From positions 2,459,404 through 2,523,403 of the forward strand of contig NZ_GL629647.1 in NCBI RefSeq assembly GCF_000185845.1: a stretch of 64,000 nt of DNA, read 5' to 3'. Positions 26,789 through 35,453 of this stretch are shown here, piece by piece. Numbering within the stretch: position 1 is the first letter of the stretch; each line of letters begins with the position of its first letter. A model generated the notes under the pieces. That model saw only the letters and a list, made by a program, of their open reading frames with translations, was not told the origin of the DNA and did no database searches. The stretch comes from Segatella salivae DSM 15606 (GTDB lineage Bacteria > Bacteroidota > Bacteroidia > Bacteroidales > Bacteroidaceae). The position numbers and the translations under genes are program-made.

Positions 26789-27589
26789 TTATACAGTCTT
26801 AAGAAACTTGCGAATGAGCTCAACGGGTAAGCCGCGCCGTCGTGCATAGTCATGAAGTTGGTCGTCGCCAATACGTCCTAACTCAAAATATTGACTCTTT
26901 GGATGAGCGAACATGAGTCCACTCACGCTGGCATGTGGCGTCATCATACCACTTTGAGTGAGTCGAATCCCGATGCCTTTCATATTGATAAGGTCTGCCA
27001 ATATGAAGTTAATGCTCGTGTCAGGCAATGAGGGATAGCCCACGGCGGGACGTATTCCTTGATACTCTTCCATGTGAGTTTGTTCTATCGTTAGTTGCTC
27101 ATTAGGTGCATAACCCCAGTGCTTTCGTCTCACCTCTTCATGCATTTTCTCAGCTGTTCCCTCGGCTAATCGGTCGGCAAGTACTTGTGACATCATACGC
27201 AAATAGTCGTCATTTAAGTAAGCCTTTTGTAGCTCGTTGTCTACTGAAGTGGCAAAAACTCCGGCCTCATCCTTTATGCCACTTGAGATGGGACGCACGA
27301 AATCAGCCAGACAGAGATTAGGATATCCTGGTTGCTTTGGCTTTTGCTGACGCAACATTGGTATGCGTTTACCTCCAATAATGAGGTCATCTCCATCGCT
27401 GTTGGCTTCGAAGATATCAAAGACCGCATGCGTTTGATAACGTCCTTGCCAACTCTTGAGCATTGCTTCTGCGTCGGTTCGAAGTTGAGTTTTGGCTTCT
27501 TCTGGTTTACCATTCATGCTCCATGCATGGAAGAAATAAAGCCAATTGATATACGGAATAATATCCGAGATGTCGTAATGCAGTATCAT
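26789..27589 (-). CDS. Stand-alone cobalamin-dependent methionine synthase activation domain
   Basis: The whole 266-residue protein corresponds to the C-terminal reactivation domain of MetH: DDYLRMMSQVLADRLAEG, HEEVRRKHWGYAPNE, YQGIRPAVGYPSLPD and the SAM-binding PHASVSGLMFAHPKSQYF are all present, in MetH order. No homocysteine-, folate- or cobalamin-binding domains accompany it. It probably supplies SAM-dependent reactivation to a MetH encoded elsewhere that lacks this domain, or acts on another corrinoid protein. It starts nine bases after the pyrC stop. Confidence 0.88.
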   Translation of the reverse strand: MILHYDISDIIPYINWLYFFHAWSMNGKPEEAKTQLRTDAEAMLKSWQGRYQTHAVFDIFEANSDGDDLIIGGKRIPMLRQQKPKQPGYPNLCLADFVRPISSGIKDEAGVFATSVDNELQKAYLNDDYLRMMSQVLADRLAEGTAEKMHEEVRRKHWGYAPNEQLTIEQTHMEEYQGIRPAVGYPSLPDTSINFILADLINMKGIGIRLTQSGMMTPHASVSGLMFAHPKSQYFELGRIGDDQLHDYARRRGLPVELIRKFLKTV

Positions 27590-27598
27590 TTGTCTTTG

Positions 27599-28930
27599 TT
27601 ATCCATGGAAAGTGAGGGCTTCTCCGCGATAGTTCGCATCGAAATGACCATCATAGTAGAGGATATGTCCATTGCAGATGGTAGCTAAGATGCGGTTGTT
27701 GAAGACATGATTTTCCAAGGGACTCCATTTACATTTGCTTTGAATGAGGTCGTTGGTAACCTTCCATGGGCTTGCTGTTTTAACGATAGTGAGATCTGCT
27801 TTGTAGCCTTTTCGAATGAAACCACGTTCATTGATGCGGAAAAGCCGTGCGGGATTGTGGCACATTAACTCGGCAATTCGTTCGTAGGAAAGAATGCCTT
27901 TGTCGGCAAGTTCAAGCATCGTTGCAAGAGAAAACTGTATCATTGGCATGCCCGAAGCAGCCTTTGCACAACCACCTTGCTTATCTTTTAGCTCATGAGG
28001 TGCATGATCTGTACCAACGGTTGTTATCCGATTATCATTCAGTGCTTGTCGAAGTGCGTCGCGATCGGCTGCGGTTTTGACAGCGGGATTACATTTGATT
28101 AGTGAACCAAGTGTGGCATAATCTTCGTTTGAAAAAAGGAGATGAGCAATTACAGCCTCTGCCGTGATGTGGTCATCAATGCCAAAGAATGCCAATTCTC
28201 GTGCCGTTGTGAGGTGTGCAACGTGAAGTCTTGTATGATGTTTCTTTGCTAATGCCACCGCGAGTGATGTGCTTCGGTAGCATGCTTCCTCACTTCTGAT
28301 GAGAGGATGTAATTCAATGTTGGGGTCATCTTGTTGGGCTTTGGCTCGTGCCATATTAGCCGTGATGAGTTCGGTGTCTTCACAATGCGTCACAAGTTGC
28401 CAGTCTTGATTCGCGCACACCTTATATATATAGTCGAGGTGCTCATGGTTTTCGACGAGCATATTCCCCGTACTGGCTCCCATAAACAATTTGATTCCTG
28501 GCACAAGTGAATGATCAAGGGTTGCAAATGAATCTGCATTATTGTTTGTTGCGCCATAGAAAAAGCTGTAGTTGACATGACTTTTATGGGCTGCGAGCGT
28601 CATCTTTTCTTGCCATGCTTCAGGCGTTGTTGTCTGAGGGGATGTATTTGGCATCTCCATATATGAGGTTATGCCACCAAAAGCAGCTGCACGGCTTTCA
28701 CTTTCTATGTCTGCTTTGCGCGTAAGACCAGGTTCCCTGAAATGTACATGAGTATCAATGATGCCGGGAAAAACGAAACATCCCGAGGCATCTATTATCT
28801 TGTCATAGATTCCTCGGGGTGTTTCTGATGGATCAAATAAGGCCGCAATGGAGTTGTCTTCAATGAGAATGTCACGCCGTAGCGAGCGGCCTTCGTTGAC
28901 GATTGTACCACCTTGTATGATAATTTTCAT
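27599..28930 (-). CDS. pyrC: Dihydroorotase
   Basis: Amidohydrolase of pyrimidine synthesis, closing carbamoyl aspartate to dihydroorotate. The metal-binding DTHVHFREPGLTRKAD near residue 58, the HLTTARE histidine and the GTDHAPHELKDK aspartate are visible. The 443-residue size and sequence are of the class I (PyrC/AllB-like) form found in Bacteroidetes. It lies 11 bases downstream of the DUF4369 gene. Confidence 0.93.
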   Translation of the reverse strand: MKIIIQGGTIVNEGRSLRRDILIEDNSIAALFDPSETPRGIYDKIIDASGCFVFPGIIDTHVHFREPGLTRKADIESESRAAAFGGITSYMEMPNTSPQTTTPEAWQEKMTLAAHKSHVNYSFFYGATNNNADSFATLDHSLVPGIKLFMGASTGNMLVENHEHLDYIYKVCANQDWQLVTHCEDTELITANMARAKAQQDDPNIELHPLIRSEEACYRSTSLAVALAKKHHTRLHVAHLTTARELAFFGIDDHITAEAVIAHLLFSNEDYATLGSLIKCNPAVKTAADRDALRQALNDNRITTVGTDHAPHELKDKQGGCAKAASGMPMIQFSLATMLELADKGILSYERIAELMCHNPARLFRINERGFIRKGYKADLTIVKTASPWKVTNDLIQSKCKWSPLENHVFNNRILATICNGHILYYDGHFDANYRGEALTFHG

Positions 28931-28941
28931 ACGCTTATCGT

Positions 28942-29742
28942 TTATTTTAATGATGGTTTTGCCATCTGGGCAGGCGTAGGAGCTGATTGAGTGGGTTGAT
29001 TCTCATTCTGAGGAGCCTCATTTTCGCTCGTCTCCGCTTGTACATCACGCATTCCATTCATGATTTGTTGGTTCTCTTGTGCCTTTTGATAGTAGTCTTT
29101 TACATAGGCATCGTTCTTGAATTTGTCTGTAGCCTTGCTCATGATATCCTCAATCCATGGCGTCAATTCAGGGTATTGATAACCTATAGTGACCATAAAG
29201 AAGATGCCAGGACCAAGCACATTGTCGAAGTTTTCGGTAACAAACGTGGTGACAAGTTCGTCTTCTTTCTGTGAGATTCGAGCCGCTTCTTTATTGAGTT
29301 TGGCATTAATCACGTCCATGTTTCGCCCATTCATGATGGCTTGATCATGTTGATGTACGAGTTCAGACTCTTGATTTTTCAACTGATTATACTTGTTGAA
29401 GAACTTAAAAAGCTTATCGTTTAGCGGCGTACCACTAACAATTTGTTGCGTGTTATCTATCTTAATAGTAATGTCTCCTCCCTCAACTACCAACGGAAGT
29501 ACACTCTCTTCGTCCATAAATATGTTACCCATTCTGACGGAATCTACCGTGCCAGAGAAGTGGAATTGACCATGAACGACGTCGCAAGAGTCAAGTGTTT
29601 TGAACTCGTTATTCTTGAGAACTTTGAGATAAAGCATTCGTCCGTCAAGATTAGATACGTTAGATGTACCCACGATGTTATACGAGTTAGCACATGATGT
29701 CAGTGTCAAGAGAGCTACGATGACGTAATAGACCTTATTCAT
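28942..29742 (-). CDS. DUF4369 domain lipoprotein
   Basis: A lipoprotein of 266 residues from ATG 29742 (MNKVYYVIVALLTLTSCANS, cysteine after LTS). The N-terminal half is the beta-rich DUF4369 domain seen at the front of many Bacteroidetes thioredoxin-like lipoproteins; here no thioredoxin CxxC domain follows, only a helical, charged part and a Gln/Pro/Asn-rich tail (ENQPTQSAPTPAQMAKP). The upstream ATG at 29811 precedes the -7 element and is rejected. First gene of the operon with pyrC. Confidence 0.82.
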   Translation of the reverse strand: MNKVYYVIVALLTLTSCANSYNIVGTSNVSNLDGRMLYLKVLKNNEFKTLDSCDVVHGQFHFSGTVDSVRMGNIFMDEESVLPLVVEGGDITIKIDNTQQIVSGTPLNDKLFKFFNKYNQLKNQESELVHQHDQAIMNGRNMDVINAKLNKEAARISQKEDELVTTFVTENFDNVLGPGIFFMVTIGYQYPELTPWIEDIMSKATDKFKNDAYVKDYYQKAQENQQIMNGMRDVQAETSENEAPQNENQPTQSAPTPAQMAKPSLK

Positions 29743-29766
29743 AAATTGTTTTTCTTGTTCTGATAA

Positions 29767-29774
29767 CAAAGATA
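29767..29774 (-). promoter_or_regulatory. -7 element of the DUF4369-pyrC operon
   Basis: Minus-strand TATCTTTG, 25 bases before ATG 29742. Confidence 0.65.
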
Positions 29775-29878
29775 ATAGGAAGTGATGAGGTGTGAAAGAA
29801 AATTCAATCAATTTAATTTATCAAGCACATCTTTTAGGTTTTTTTCGTACTCACGATTCATTTTATCTTGTAAATAAA

Positions 29879-30292
29879 TTACTTTTCTTGTTCCTTTTTT
29901 AGCTCATGGTCGATTCGATGCATAGCATAGACTTCAACAATTGCTGCAATTAATAACAAGATAACCCATTTATTATAAAGGTAAGTGAGGTAATCAATCT
30001 GATTATCAAATAGGGAACGGAAGAAGCCATAAGCGTTATCAACCATTAGAAGGCCTGCAAAAACAAAGAGTAAATCAGCCAAATTAAGGATGTTTTTCAA
30101 TCGTTTTATCGTGGGATTCAGTCCTTCATAGGTCTGCATCATTTGCATTGTAGCAAACAAAATGCTACCAACAAGTGCAATCCAACAAACGATTTGTGTA
30201 GCAAACATAAACACATAGCAACCCACTCCGACTACCATGAGGAGGCCACCAACCATGAAAAGAATACTTTGTAGACTATTCAGATGCTTCAT
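29879..30292 (-). CDS. Conserved four-helix membrane protein
   Basis: 137 residues with hydrophobic segments at about 10-29, 31-48, 69-86 and 108-126 and a short charged C-terminus (HELKKEQEK). No catalytic motif is visible and I do not recognise a named family. It overlaps the end of the divIC-like gene by 17 bases, so it is translated from the same message and may have an envelope or division-related role; that is inference only. Confidence 0.75.
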   Translation of the reverse strand: MKHLNSLQSILFMVGGLLMVVGVGCYVFMFATQIVCWIALVGSILFATMQMMQTYEGLNPTIKRLKNILNLADLLFVFAGLLMVDNAYGFFRSLFDNQIDYLTYLYNKWVILLLIAAIVEVYAMHRIDHELKKEQEK

Positions 30293-30614
30293 TATTTGTT
30301 TCTATAGGTTTCTCATCGTCGCTTAATACGTAGATATCTTCATCATCTGCCTTCATGAAGTAACGCTCGCGAGCAATCTTTTCGATTGCTTTTGGGTGGC
30401 GTTTCAATTCATTTAACTGTCTTGAATCAGCCTCGTATTGCTCCGTATACTTGTTGATTTCGCTTTTAAGGTCGCCTATTTGGAGTTCTAATTGGAATCG
30501 TTTGAGGAAACTGTTCTCGTCAATGAAGCCAACAATCAGCACGCCAATAATAGTCACTATAAGGTATTTATAGTGAGAAATGAAACTCAAAACTGCATTT
30601 AAACGACCAGCCAT
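30276..30614 (-). CDS. DivIC/FtsB-like septum formation initiator
   Basis: Small bitopic protein (112 residues): a short cytoplasmic start, one membrane helix (about residues 17-33, YLIVTIIGVLIVGFI), then a coiled coil (LQIGDLKSEINKYTEQYEADSRQLNELK) and the family ending KIARERYFMKADDEDIYVL. This is the architecture of the divisome proteins FtsB/DivIC. The family call is firm; the precise orthology to FtsB is not. Confidence 0.88.
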   Translation of the reverse strand: MAGRLNAVLSFISHYKYLIVTIIGVLIVGFIDENSFLKRFQLELQIGDLKSEINKYTEQYEADSRQLNELKRHPKAIEKIARERYFMKADDEDIYVLSDDEKPIETNNEASE

Positions 30615-30628
30615 AATTGATTAATTTG

Positions 30629-30661
30629 TTTGCAAAGATAATAATTTTTGCTATCTTTGCA
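30629..30661. promoter_or_regulatory. Face-to-face divergent promoters for divIC and dnaX
   Basis: TGCAAAGATA (30631-30640) is the exact reverse complement of TATCTTTGCA (30652-30661). The right copy is the -7 element for dnaX, with TTTG at 30629-30632 exactly 19 bases upstream. The left copy reads TATCTTTG on the minus strand for divIC. The two units therefore share overlapping promoter DNA. Confidence 0.75.
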
Positions 30662-30678
30662 TCATCAATTCTAAAAAA

Positions 30679-32478
30679 ATGGATGAATATATTGTATCTG
30701 CCAGGAAATATCGTCCAATGACATTCGATTCTGTTGTGGGGCAACATGCGCTCACAACTACATTGAAGAATGCTGTCAAGAGCGGCAAGCTGGCTCATGC
30801 TTACTTGTTTTGCGGTCCGCGAGGTGTAGGGAAAACCACGTGCGCTCGTATCTTTGCGAAGGCTATTAACTGTGAAAATCCAAGCCAAGATGGTGAAGCT
30901 TGCAACGTATGTGAAAGCTGTAAAGCGTTCAACGAGCAACGTTCCTATAACATATTTGAACTCGATGCAGCCAGCAATAACTCTGTAGAGAACATCAAAG
31001 CCCTTATGGAACAGACGCGGATTCCACCTCAAATAGGACGCTATAAGGTGTTTATCATCGACGAGGTGCACATGCTTTCTACGGCTGCTTTTAATGCTTT
31101 CTTGAAGACATTAGAGGAACCTCCTGCTCATGTTATCTTTATTTTAGCAACCACAGAGAAGCATAAGATTTTACCAACGATATTGTCTCGTTGTCAAATC
31201 TACGACTTTGAACGCATGACAGTGGGTAATACTATTGAGCATCTGAAGTCAGTTGCTGCGAAAGAAGGAATCACTTATGATGACGAAGCGCTTGCTGTTA
31301 TCGCCGAAAAAGCCGATGGTGGTATGCGCGATGCACTCTCTATATTCGATCAAGCGGCCAGCTTTTGCCAGGGAAACATTACGTATCAGAAGGTCATTGA
31401 AGACCTAAACGTATTGGATTCAGACTATTATTTCAAGATCGTTGATTTCGCTTTGAGTAACAAAGTGAGTGAAATCATGGTGTTGGTAAACAATATATTG
31501 AGTAAAGGTTTCGATGGAGGCAACCTTATTTCTGGGCTTGCTTGTCATGTGAGAAATGTGCTTATGGCTCGTGATGAAACGACACTTCCTTTGTTGGAAA
31601 CAAGCGAACAACAACGTAAAAAATATCATGAGCAGGCCAAAAAGTGCCCAGTTCAATATCTATATCAAGCGTTAAAGCTGCTCAATCAGTGTGATATCAA
31701 TTACAAACAAAGTAGCAACAAACGCCTGCTTGTAGAGATTACGCTCATTCAAGTGGCTCAAATCACGCAACCAGATGACGACACTCCAGGTGCGGGGCGC
31801 AGCCCTAAACGATTAAAATCCCTGTTTAAGAATCTTATCAATGCACAGTCAAAACAAGCAACTATGCAGGTGGTTGCGACTGAGCATCATGCGGTTTCTC
31901 GCAGAGAGAGAGCCGCACAACCCGTTGTTGAGCCTGTTGTAACGGCATCTTCAACGGCAACTCCCGTGACAAAAGTTAAGGAAAGCCCTTCTCCCAAGCC
32001 TCAAACAAATATAAATCTTGATGCCATCAGTCTTACTTTTGCAGGTATTAGAGCCCGTAAAGACAAGCGTGTTGAGGCGGAAGTAGAGCAGTTTCATGTT
32101 GACACTACACAGGAAGGACGTTTCACTCAAGACCAACTTGAGACCTCATGGTATGCAATGTTGGTGAGAATGCCACAGCAATATAATGGTCTTTCCATGC
32201 GATTAAAGAACGTAACTCCACACATAACGGAGTTTCCGAAGATAGAAATTGTGGTGGATAATCAAATCCTTCTCACACAGGTTGAACCTATAAAGTCTCG
32301 TATAAAGGCAACACTTGCGAAAGAACTCAATAATGGTCAGATTGAGATTCTATGGCGTGTGGCACAAGGAAGTGAGGTTAAACCTCTCATGACTAAACGC
32401 GAAACCTTTGAAGAAATGAAGAAAGACAATCCCGCATTGGCTAAGCTTTGTCAGATGTTAAACCTCGATATGTCTTAG
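30679..32478 (+). CDS. dnaX: DNA polymerase III subunits gamma/tau
   Basis: Clamp-loader ATPase. Walker A GPRGVGKTTCARIF, the four-cysteine zinc module C..C..C..C between CENPSQDGEA and CNVCESC, Walker B IIDEVHML and sensor 1 FILATTEKHK all occur in the first 180 residues. A proline/serine-rich linker (residues 400-440) leads to a C-terminal tau-like domain. No A6G-type slippery heptamer was noticed, so a separate gamma form is not predicted from sequence. 599 residues. Confidence 0.95.
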   Translation: MDEYIVSARKYRPMTFDSVVGQHALTTTLKNAVKSGKLAHAYLFCGPRGVGKTTCARIFAKAINCENPSQDGEACNVCESCKAFNEQRSYNIFELDAASNNSVENIKALMEQTRIPPQIGRYKVFIIDEVHMLSTAAFNAFLKTLEEPPAHVIFILATTEKHKILPTILSRCQIYDFERMTVGNTIEHLKSVAAKEGITYDDEALAVIAEKADGGMRDALSIFDQAASFCQGNITYQKVIEDLNVLDSDYYFKIVDFALSNKVSEIMVLVNNILSKGFDGGNLISGLACHVRNVLMARDETTLPLLETSEQQRKKYHEQAKKCPVQYLYQALKLLNQCDINYKQSSNKRLLVEITLIQVAQITQPDDDTPGAGRSPKRLKSLFKNLINAQSKQATMQVVATEHHAVSRRERAAQPVVEPVVTASSTATPVTKVKESPSPKPQTNINLDAISLTFAGIRARKDKRVEAEVEQFHVDTTQEGRFTQDQLETSWYAMLVRMPQQYNGLSMRLKNVTPHITEFPKIEIVVDNQILLTQVEPIKSRIKATLAKELNNGQIEILWRVAQGSEVKPLMTKRETFEEMKKDNPALAKLCQMLNLDMS

Positions 32479-32491
32479 TCTTCCATTTATT

Positions 32492-33532
32492 TTATTCTAT
32501 CAAGGGCATGCCCAAACGTTGGCATTCCTTGCGCATCTCTTCGGGCCAGATGCTGGCTTGTATCTCACCGATATGCGCTTTATGAAGTAATATCATGCAA
32601 AGACGACTCTGACCAATACCACCTCCGATGCTCAAAGGTAACTCATCACGCAGTAATTTCTTGTGGAAAAACAATTCCTTTCGCTCTTCCTTACCTTCTA
32701 TTTTCAATTGTTTTATCAATGCTTCTGCATCGACTCTGATTCCCATCGAACTCAATTCTACGGCTCGTTCCAATACAGGATACCAAATGAGTATATCGCC
32801 GTTTAGTCCTGTTTTGCCGCTTTCGTTGGGAGTACTCCAGTCATCATAGTCGGGTGCACGGCCATCATGTTTCTCCCCATTACTTAGTGTTGCGCCTATA
32901 CCTTCAATGAATACCGCACCATATTTCTTGCAAATAGCGTTCTCTCTTTGCTTAGAATTAAGTTCAGGATACATGTTAAGAAGGTCTTGACTGTGTATAA
33001 AGTGAATCTGGTTGGGTAGAAACGGGCTCAACTCCGCATAGCGTTCACAAGTCAGATACTCTGTTCTTAGCAGTGCAGCATAGATGCGTTGCACTATATT
33101 TTCAAGGAAATTAGTGGTTCGTTGCTCTTTAGTGATGACGGATTCCCAGTCCCATTGGTCAACATAAAGAGAGTGAAGATTGTCTAATTCCTCGTCAGCT
33201 CGGATGGCATTCATATCGGTATAGATGCCAAATCCGGGTTGAACATCATACTCAGCCAAGGTTAATCGTTTCCACTTTGCAAGCGAATGAACCACCTCTG
33301 CACGTGCATCTCCGAGGTCTTTTATAGGGAAACTAACTGCTCTTTCGATGCCATTGAGGTCATCGTTAATACCTAATCCTTGCATCACAAATAGTGGAGC
33401 TGTGACACGACTCAAGCGTAGTTCGGTTGCAAGATTCTGCTGGAAGAAGTCTTTTATCAGTTTAATCCCTTGCTCAGTTTGCTTTCTATTGAGCACAGGA
33501 CGATAGTTCTCTGGGTGTAATAAGTTGCTCAT
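32492..33532 (-). CDS. asnA: Aspartate--ammonia ligase (asparagine synthetase A)
   Basis: ATP-dependent synthesis of asparagine from aspartate and ammonia, a relative of class II aminoacyl-tRNA synthetases. Segments such as SRVTAPLFVMQGLGINDDLNG (split over residues 41-61), VQPGFGIYTDMNAIRADE and GGGIGQSRLCMILLHK near the end are diagnostic. 346 residues; converges with dnaX with 13 bases between the stops. Confidence 0.95.
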   Translation of the reverse strand: MSNLLHPENYRPVLNRKQTEQGIKLIKDFFQQNLATELRLSRVTAPLFVMQGLGINDDLNGIERAVSFPIKDLGDARAEVVHSLAKWKRLTLAEYDVQPGFGIYTDMNAIRADEELDNLHSLYVDQWDWESVITKEQRTTNFLENIVQRIYAALLRTEYLTCERYAELSPFLPNQIHFIHSQDLLNMYPELNSKQRENAICKKYGAVFIEGIGATLSNGEKHDGRAPDYDDWSTPNESGKTGLNGDILIWYPVLERAVELSSMGIRVDAEALIKQLKIEGKEERKELFFHKKLLRDELPLSIGGGIGQSRLCMILLHKAHIGEIQASIWPEEMRKECQRLGMPLIE

Positions 33533-33566
33533 GGTTGTTTTGTTTCAAAGCGTTTATTATCAGATA

Positions 33567-33574
33567 CAAAGGTA
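33567..33574 (-). promoter_or_regulatory. -7 element of asnA
   Basis: Minus-strand TACCTTTG, 34 bases before the asnA ATG. Confidence 0.55.
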
Positions 33575-33751
33575 ATCATTTGTGTTTAATATTGAAAGTT
33601 AAATAAGAAATAAATTGTTATATCGAAACAAATGGGTCGGTTTCTGCAGCATTATGATATGTTTTTTGTGCAAAATGAAGGTTATCAAACGATAGATTGT
33701 AATGAAAGTATGAAAGTTGAAGGCCTTGTTGCATACTTGCTCGAATTTCAT

Positions 33752-33759
33752 TATCTTTG
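33752..33759 (+). promoter_or_regulatory. -7 element of the low-molecular-weight phosphatase gene
   Basis: TATCTTTG followed by GC, 27 bases before ATG 33787. Confidence 0.6.
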
Positions 33760-33786
33760 CATAAGATAAAAATTAAATGATAAAAG

Positions 33787-34278
33787 ATGAATACAAAGAC
33801 TGCATCTCGCACGAAAATATTATTTATTTGTTTAGGAAATATCTGCCGTTCTCCTGCAGCACATGCTGTGTTTCAGCAGAAAATCAATGATAAAGGCCTT
33901 GCAGATAGGTTTGAAGTAGACTCTGCTGGTATAGGCAATTGGCATGTAGGACAACTCCCCGACAGTCGAATGCGCCGACAAGGAGAGCGTCGTGGCTACA
34001 TGATTAACCACAAAGCACGACAGTTTCAAACGTCAGATTTCAAGCTGTTTGATCGTATCGTTGTGATGGATAATGACAATTATCGCATCATTGTTTCAAA
34101 GGCGTCAAGCGATGAAGAGGCTCAAAAGGTGATTCGAATGGCCGACTTTTTTACCTCACATCCACGTGCAACGAGTGTCCCAGATCCTTATTATGGTGGC
34201 CCCGAAGACTTCGATTTAGCCCTTGATTTAATAGAAGATGGTGTCGAAGGACTGCTGAAGGACATGATGAAAGCGTGA
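33787..34278 (+). CDS. Low-molecular-weight protein-tyrosine phosphatase
   Basis: Cysteine phosphatase. The P-loop CLGNICRSP (C-x5-R-S) sits at residues about 16-24 and the general-acid loop PDPYYGG near residue 139. 163 residues, slightly extended at the N-terminus. In other bacteria such enzymes reverse BY-kinase phosphorylation in capsule synthesis; here it stands alone about 27 kb from the Wzc-like gene, so that link is not shown. Confidence 0.92.
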   Translation: MNTKTASRTKILFICLGNICRSPAAHAVFQQKINDKGLADRFEVDSAGIGNWHVGQLPDSRMRRQGERRGYMINHKARQFQTSDFKLFDRIVVMDNDNYRIIVSKASSDEEAQKVIRMADFFTSHPRATSVPDPYYGGPEDFDLALDLIEDGVEGLLKDMMKA

Positions 34279-34313
34279 GAAGAATCGTTTGATAATTGTG
34301 TTTTACAGCTATT

Positions 34314-35414
34314 TTATAGGCAAAGTTGTCTTGCAATATCGTTGAGTTGCAAGCATTGTTGACGTGCTATGGTTTTTTGTTCTGTATGATGTTCCCAAGG
34401 CGAAAGAAGCAATATGCGACCTTCTTTGCATGCTTCGAACATGCGACCTGATGGCTTATAGTAGTTTGTAAAGCCGTTTTCTTTGAGGATAATCATGCGG
34501 AGTCCCGCTTTAAAAGCTTCGTGCATAATCTCTTGTTCTCCTTTACTGATAGAAGGAGATACCAGTACTGCTCCCTTTCTTCCTGCTTCAAGGAGTTGTT
34601 GTTTCAGGGTAGCGAGGGCTTCGCTTGTTATCTTTCGCGAGCATTGTACTTGCAATTTGTCTGGGCAGTCCAGCAAGAAGCGATTGCCGATCATTGAAAA
34701 AGTCAGCCCGTTGAAAGTTACATTATGTTGCACTTGGAACCAATCTGAATGTTGTCTCTTTATTAACAAGCGTCTCGGATTATCTTTAAGATAATGTTTC
34801 CAAGCTTCATATTGCTCCTGATGTCTTAGTATCTTATCATTGTATCCATGCTCAAAGAGTAATCCAAAGCGTGATTTGCGAGGCTTTTGTGCATCGTCTT
34901 TTAAAGACGACAAACTCTCTTTATTTAATGAAATGCTATCGTTGAAGGTCGGAACTAAGTAACCTTGCGCCTTAAGTTCCTCGCGATAAGCACGATTACA
35001 GCCTTGAATGAAGCCGCGAATTACGATACCTAAGGGTCGGTTTTCAGGCAGATGTTCTTCTATAGAGAGGATAAAGTGCAAATGATCAGGCATGAGTTGC
35101 CAGGCAACAATGCCTATCTGTGGGTAGTAGTTTGGGATATGTTGCAGCTCGTTGACTATGGTTTGACCTAACGTTGTGGGTGTAATGTGTGGATAATCTG
35201 GGCTTTCCGGGGTTGCATCGGCACGTCCTTCGAGATGCCCAAGTAATGGCCTTCGCCCATCAACAACTAACGTTATCAGGTATCGACCACGTTTTGTGTA
35301 GTCGTGACCAATCATGCGTCGTTTCATGGAAGGCTTTTTGTTAACGTAGAACCCAGTCTCAGATAAGCGGTAAAACTTATTGTTTTGCTTGATGTATTTC
35401 CTGTGATCTGTCAT
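34314..35414 (-). CDS. REP-associated tyrosine transposase-like (Y1/HUH) protein with C-terminal extension
   Basis: The N-terminal 230 residues have the Y1 transposase pattern of IS200/RAYT proteins: the strand ITLVVDGRRPLLGHL, the HUH-type metal motif in WQLMPDHLHFIL, FIQGCNRAYREEL, and a likely nucleophile tyrosine in WKHYLKDNPRRLLIK. About residues 260-350 add a Rossmann-like segment (GAVLVSPSISKGEQEIM, GLRMIILKENGF, RILLLSPW) that resembles DprA/SLOG folds. No flanking terminal repeats or target duplication are seen, so it looks domesticated rather than part of an insertion sequence. Confidence 0.78.
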   Translation of the reverse strand: MTDHRKYIKQNNKFYRLSETGFYVNKKPSMKRRMIGHDYTKRGRYLITLVVDGRRPLLGHLEGRADATPESPDYPHITPTTLGQTIVNELQHIPNYYPQIGIVAWQLMPDHLHFILSIEEHLPENRPLGIVIRGFIQGCNRAYREELKAQGYLVPTFNDSISLNKESLSSLKDDAQKPRKSRFGLLFEHGYNDKILRHQEQYEAWKHYLKDNPRRLLIKRQHSDWFQVQHNVTFNGLTFSMIGNRFLLDCPDKLQVQCSRKITSEALATLKQQLLEAGRKGAVLVSPSISKGEQEIMHEAFKAGLRMIILKENGFTNYYKPSGRMFEACKEGRILLLSPWEHHTEQKTIARQQCLQLNDIARQLCL

Positions 35415-35453
35415 TTGTATCTTGTTAAGTGTTTCATGTTGTTATTAAGTTTG

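Noticed and set aside
29818..29871. 17-codon frame (MNREYEKNLKDVLDKLN) between the DUF4369 gene and the membrane protein gene
   Set aside because: Too short to support without conservation data; no dedicated promoter. Could be rechecked by comparison with relatives.
33618..33812. 64-codon minus-strand frame overlapping the phosphatase start
   Set aside because: Lies across the phosphatase promoter in antisense and has no recognisable feature.
34314..35414. Active insertion sequence
   Set aside because: No terminal inverted or subterminal palindromic ends or target duplications were found around the Y1-type gene.
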